This document shows positions 61,462-64,000 of a stretch of DNA of 64,000 nt, one piece after another. The stretch's first letter is position 1, and each line of letters starts with the position of its first letter. The stretch comes from Aurelia coerulea (Eukaryota; Cnidaria; Scyphozoa; Semaeostomeae; Ulmaridae), in assembly GCA_039566865.1 (NCBI GenBank), contig CM076956.1, positions 14,457,511-14,521,510 on the forward strand, written 5' to 3'. Position numbers and translations under genes: made by a program. Below the pieces are notes generated by a model that saw nothing but the letters and a program-made list of their open reading frames with translations, did not search any database and was not told the DNA's origin.

Positions 61462-61549
61462 TATGTGTATATAATTCCAACACTAGATGCTTAGCCGTGT
61501 TAGCTTACACGACCGATGTTTTTGGATTCATCGATTTTCTTGCGGTAAG

Positions 61550-61945
61550 CACGGGGGGATCGGGGTTCTTGGCCAAATTTTGGGTAGGGGTCTGCCACGA
61601 GCATCTTCAAAAGGGTACCGTTGGCTAGACTAATTTTTTACGAAAATGATACCCTTGGCTAGACCAATTTGACCATTGCCTGAACCAATTTTTACGAGAA
61701 TGGTACCCTTGGCTAGACCAATTTTGACCATTTCCTCGACCAATATTGTCAAATTTGTGCCAAATATGATATCATGACCGTTCGCTAGCCCAATATTGTC
61801 AAAACTGATACCCTTGGCTAGACCGTTGCTGGCCAAAATTGCAAAAAAGTATACCCTTGGCTAGACTAGAAGTCCGAAAAAGTATACCATTGCTCGCGGC
61901 ACATCCCCAGGTACCTTTACTATGGAAGAACCCCCCCCCCCCGTA
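61550..61945. mobile_element. MITE with G/C-run ends and internal ~50-bp repeats
   Basis: The ends are CACGGGGGGATCGGGGTTC and the inverted counterpart GAAC plus 12 C then GTA. The flanks GCGGTAAG (61542-61549) and GCGGTAGG (61946-61953) match at 7 of 8 positions, a likely 8-bp duplication. The interior repeats 'taccyttggctagaccaattttgacca' about six times. A minus-strand ORF across it is a repeat translation only. Confidence 0.65.
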
Positions 61946-62036
61946 GCGGTAGGTCCTCACTTCTGCTCTCAAAGACCTCAGTTGATTTTTAATTATTGTC
62001 TCTTCGTTTGTGTCTGATACGCTTTCTATTTTCAAG

Positions 62037-62163
62037 GTAGGTGAGTTCTGCAATAAACATAGTCCATGCAACAGTCATGACCACTGCTCCGATACATGTG
62101 AATGCTCTCTCTATAACTGCAACAGTTGCGCAGTCAACACAGCACAACCGTACTGCGTCCAAA
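62037..62163 (+). CDS. cysteine-rich (EGF-like) exon, partial gene
   Basis: A short exon with a pyrimidine tract and aag acceptor ending at 62036 and a strong gtaagt donor at 62164. It reads open in phase 0 (VGEFCNKHSPCNSHDHC, then SDTCECSLYNCNSCAVN, then QPYCVQ) and ends in phase 1. Eight cysteines in 42 residues, with the C-x-C-type spacing of an EGF-like or small disulfide domain; the last loop does not fit EGF perfectly. Its phase 0 start fits the phase 0 end of the PAN-like exon, which supports one extracellular protein with PAN followed by a Cys-rich module. The exon is short, so chance is not excluded. Confidence 0.55.
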
Positions 62164-62747
62164 GTAAGTAAAATTAGCACTGAAATCAGACCTTGAATCT
62201 ATTCCATAAATTCTCGAGGGACCGAGGTGGTGGTATCTTGGTATTCCTTGTGATATGGGGTCGTGCCATTTTTATTGTACTTTTTCAAAATGTTACAGAA
62301 TTATGGGCGTTGGGCTCTCTCCTCGATTAGTTTACCTATTGAGAGAGCTCCTCCTTTAAGTAATTCACTGTCTACAATTTATTTAGTTCCTCCTTGTATT
62401 TCTAGATTGTATTAATTTTCTGTATTACTGTATTAATTTTTGTAACTTATCTTTCATCTTTGTAGTTTAGTTATTTGTTTTTATAGTTAGTTGTTAGGAC
62501 TATAAATTGTATGTAGTGAAATTTAAAATATATGAAACTGAACTGAACTGTATCATTTTCAGACATTTCACGGAATTATGGGACCCGTTCTGAAGAAGAT
62601 CCTGGAAAGCTATAGGAATTACACGAAATCTTTCACAATTTTCAGAATTATAGAATTATTACACTAAAATTATCTAAAATTTCCAGAATTTTAGGTACCA
62701 ATCATTCGGACGAAATGGCACGTCCCTGTCAGATGATAAATGGAGAT
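62164..62747. mobile_element. region with 3' tail of a non-LTR retrotransposon
   Basis: Bases about 62296-62540 (gggctctctcctcgatt, gagagagctcctcc, then ttgttaggactataaattg and a short tgaac repeat) look like the 3' untranslated end of a CR1/RTE-type element. The phrase gaattatggg stands near both sides (62296-62307 and 62572-62581) and may relate to its insertion. No coding part. Confidence 0.4.
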
Positions 62748-64000
62748 ACCCCCCCCCCCCAGGGGCGGACTGGGGCATCAATTCCTTACCGGGAAATTAG
62801 CTGTTAGGGGCCCCACACATTTGTAGAAGTTCAAAATATATTTGTAAACTAGCTAGCATGTTTGAAAAGTCTTTTCGTAGTGTTTCTAGTGGTGTAGCCA
62901 GATTTTTACCTCAAAAGGAGGCAACTTTGGGCAAATCAAGTGAAACGAGGGCCTGGGCCTCGGTCTAGGAAAATTGTTGAGTGTACAATGTACAGTTTTA
63001 CAATTTACAATTACCCTATTCTTTACAATGCCGCTGAGAACCCTTATTTTCGAAAAATCCACCCCCAATTGGATATGGGGTGAGCCTTCAAGCAGTCAAG
63101 TGAAATGAGATGTTTTGGAAAAAGTGAATTAAGCGACGGAGACTTTCGTGGCAGCTTTAAAACAAATTATAGCTTTTTATCAAATTCTCGTCTGATGATG
63201 GCACAGCTAAAAAGAAAGAAGCAAGCGAAACGAGCTGAACATTTAATGTACCACTTCGTTTAACTTCCAAGAAAATGTTTTCATGTGCGGACGTATAACG
63301 AGAGCCTAAATAAAGCATACAACAGCCATGACAAATTAAGTGGTAGGATATTTAAATCTGGGGGAGAAAATTTTCAGAGGATACGCCCTTTACTTTGGCT
63401 TAGAACACTTCTCGCAATCTAATGTTAGCGGTGCTAAAATAGAATTTGATCATTTCGTGACAATTGCTTTTTCAAATTAGCATCCCCAGTAAATTTTTTG
63501 AGGAAACTGAATCTTCTATTGTCTAATTTTCTTATTTCAATGCCATCATGGTTTGTCATAATTTATCATAGTTCATCTGGGAAAATTTTGTAAAAGGCGT
63601 ACCTTACTTTGGCTTAGAGCGACTCTCCCAATGCCCTCAACCACTCTCCAATATTTTTCGGATAGATCCCTACCCTTCCCTACCTATAACCAATTTCTCC
63701 TCGTTTTTTAAAGAATCTCGAGGATCATCTTTTGACAGAAGTAGGGGGTGGCAAATGGCCCCATCCCCATCCTCATCCGTGGCCGCGCCACGCCACTGGC
63801 ATACAGAGTTGCACAAAGTGGCCGACAGTAGCCAGGAATACAGACGTCTTGAAGTGCGAGCTAAGCGAGCTGAAAAATTTCAGGCATATTCTACTTAGAT
63901 GGACTTGAAAAGTGTTAAGATATCAGTTACAATTGCAATTTTTTTACTGTGGGCCACCAGCAAGCATTTGTGTCCAAAAGGCCCAAGACAAAACATGGCT
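62748..64000. repeat. minor repeats, no gene recognised
   Basis: A 12-C run at 62749-62760 is followed by aggggcggactgg. A ~215-bp spaced duplication exists (tctgggggagaaaattttcag near 63358 and its relative near 63576; both followed by ctttggcttaga). The rest is AT-rich. No exon with convincing splice sites was found before the window ends. Confidence 0.4.

Larger units (their letters stand above)
57764..62036 (+). other. intron between PAN-like and cysteine-rich exons
   Basis: A 4.27-kb interval (phase 0) with a gtgaga donor and a tattttcaag acceptor. It contains a 13-C run (57779-57791), a reverse transcriptase fragment with two nested MITEs, and two further MITEs near the 3' side. No host exon was recognised in between, although short ones could be missed. 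Confidence 0.45.

Noticed and set aside
286..62163. A single gene joining the Ig exons directly to the PAN-like exon
   Set aside because: The Ig exon ends in phase 1 and the PAN-like exon begins in phase 2, with 56 kb of repeats between them; joining would need unseen exons.
61630..62180. Minus-strand ORFs over the MITE and the Cys-rich exon
   Set aside because: The first translates a ~50-bp tandem repeat. The others are antisense shadows of the exon at 62037-62163 and MITE sequence.
63192..63234. Hammerhead-ribozyme-like CTGATGA ... GAAAC arrangement
   Set aside because: The segment between the two conserved blocks does not form stem II, and the flanks do not give a plausible stem I and cleavage site.

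Overview
The window looks like a piece of a cnidarian genome, most likely a coral or sea anemone. It is AT-rich, with modular Ig-like and PAN/apple domain exons bounded by good splice signals, 5'-truncated non-LTR retrotransposons, and many short non-autonomous DNA transposons (MITEs). Few of its genes are recognisable. The species is an inference, and no complete gene can be assembled from the window.

Layout. (1) 1-1542: a retrotransposon tail, then two phase 1-1 Ig-like exons of an adhesion or receptor-type gene on the + strand. (2) 3.6-12.1 kb: a transposon-rich stretch with many palindromic or TIR-bearing MITEs and one non-LTR reverse transcriptase pseudogene (about 10.16-11.34 kb). (3) 14-15.1 kb: two weak short coding candidates, one resembling a small secreted peptide. 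(4) 15.2-16.43 kb: a satellite of about 107-bp monomers. (5) 16.43-46.4 kb: the dominant feature, a head-to-tail array of about 3.5 copies of an ~8-kb unit (A, B, C and truncated D). Each full unit nests its own repeat arrays: ~400-bp repeats carrying a strongly conserved 53-nt hairpin core, ~55-bp minisatellites, and ~120-bp repeats. The minus strand also carries exon-like segments with splice-like borders. No long ORF survives in the array. (6) 46.4-54.6 kb: dispersed repeats, a 3.1-kb Mutator-like element with 391-bp terminal inverted repeats and a perfect 11-bp target duplication, and a TA-flanked pogo/Tigger-like MITE. (7) 55.4-57.0 kb: a TA-flanked MITE with a 5'-truncated retrotransposon nested inside it. 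(8) 57.4-62.2 kb: a PAN/apple-like exon and a cysteine-rich exon whose splice phases match (0/0). The intron between them holds a reverse transcriptase fragment cut by a TTAA-flanked MITE and an 8-bp-TSD MITE. (9) 62.3-64.0 kb: retrotransposon tail and minor repeats.

The Ig exons and the PAN/Cys-rich exons are all on the + strand, but 56 kb of repeats separates them. The Ig part ends in phase 1 and the PAN exon begins in phase 2, so they cannot join directly. They may be separate genes, or one gene with missing exons. The most unusual biology is the ~8-kb tandem array. It could be a non-coding macrosatellite, a multi-copy spliced non-coding RNA locus, or a decayed tandem gene family; the sequence alone does not decide. 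All target-site duplications and inverted repeats below were read directly by eye. Identity percentages are estimates.
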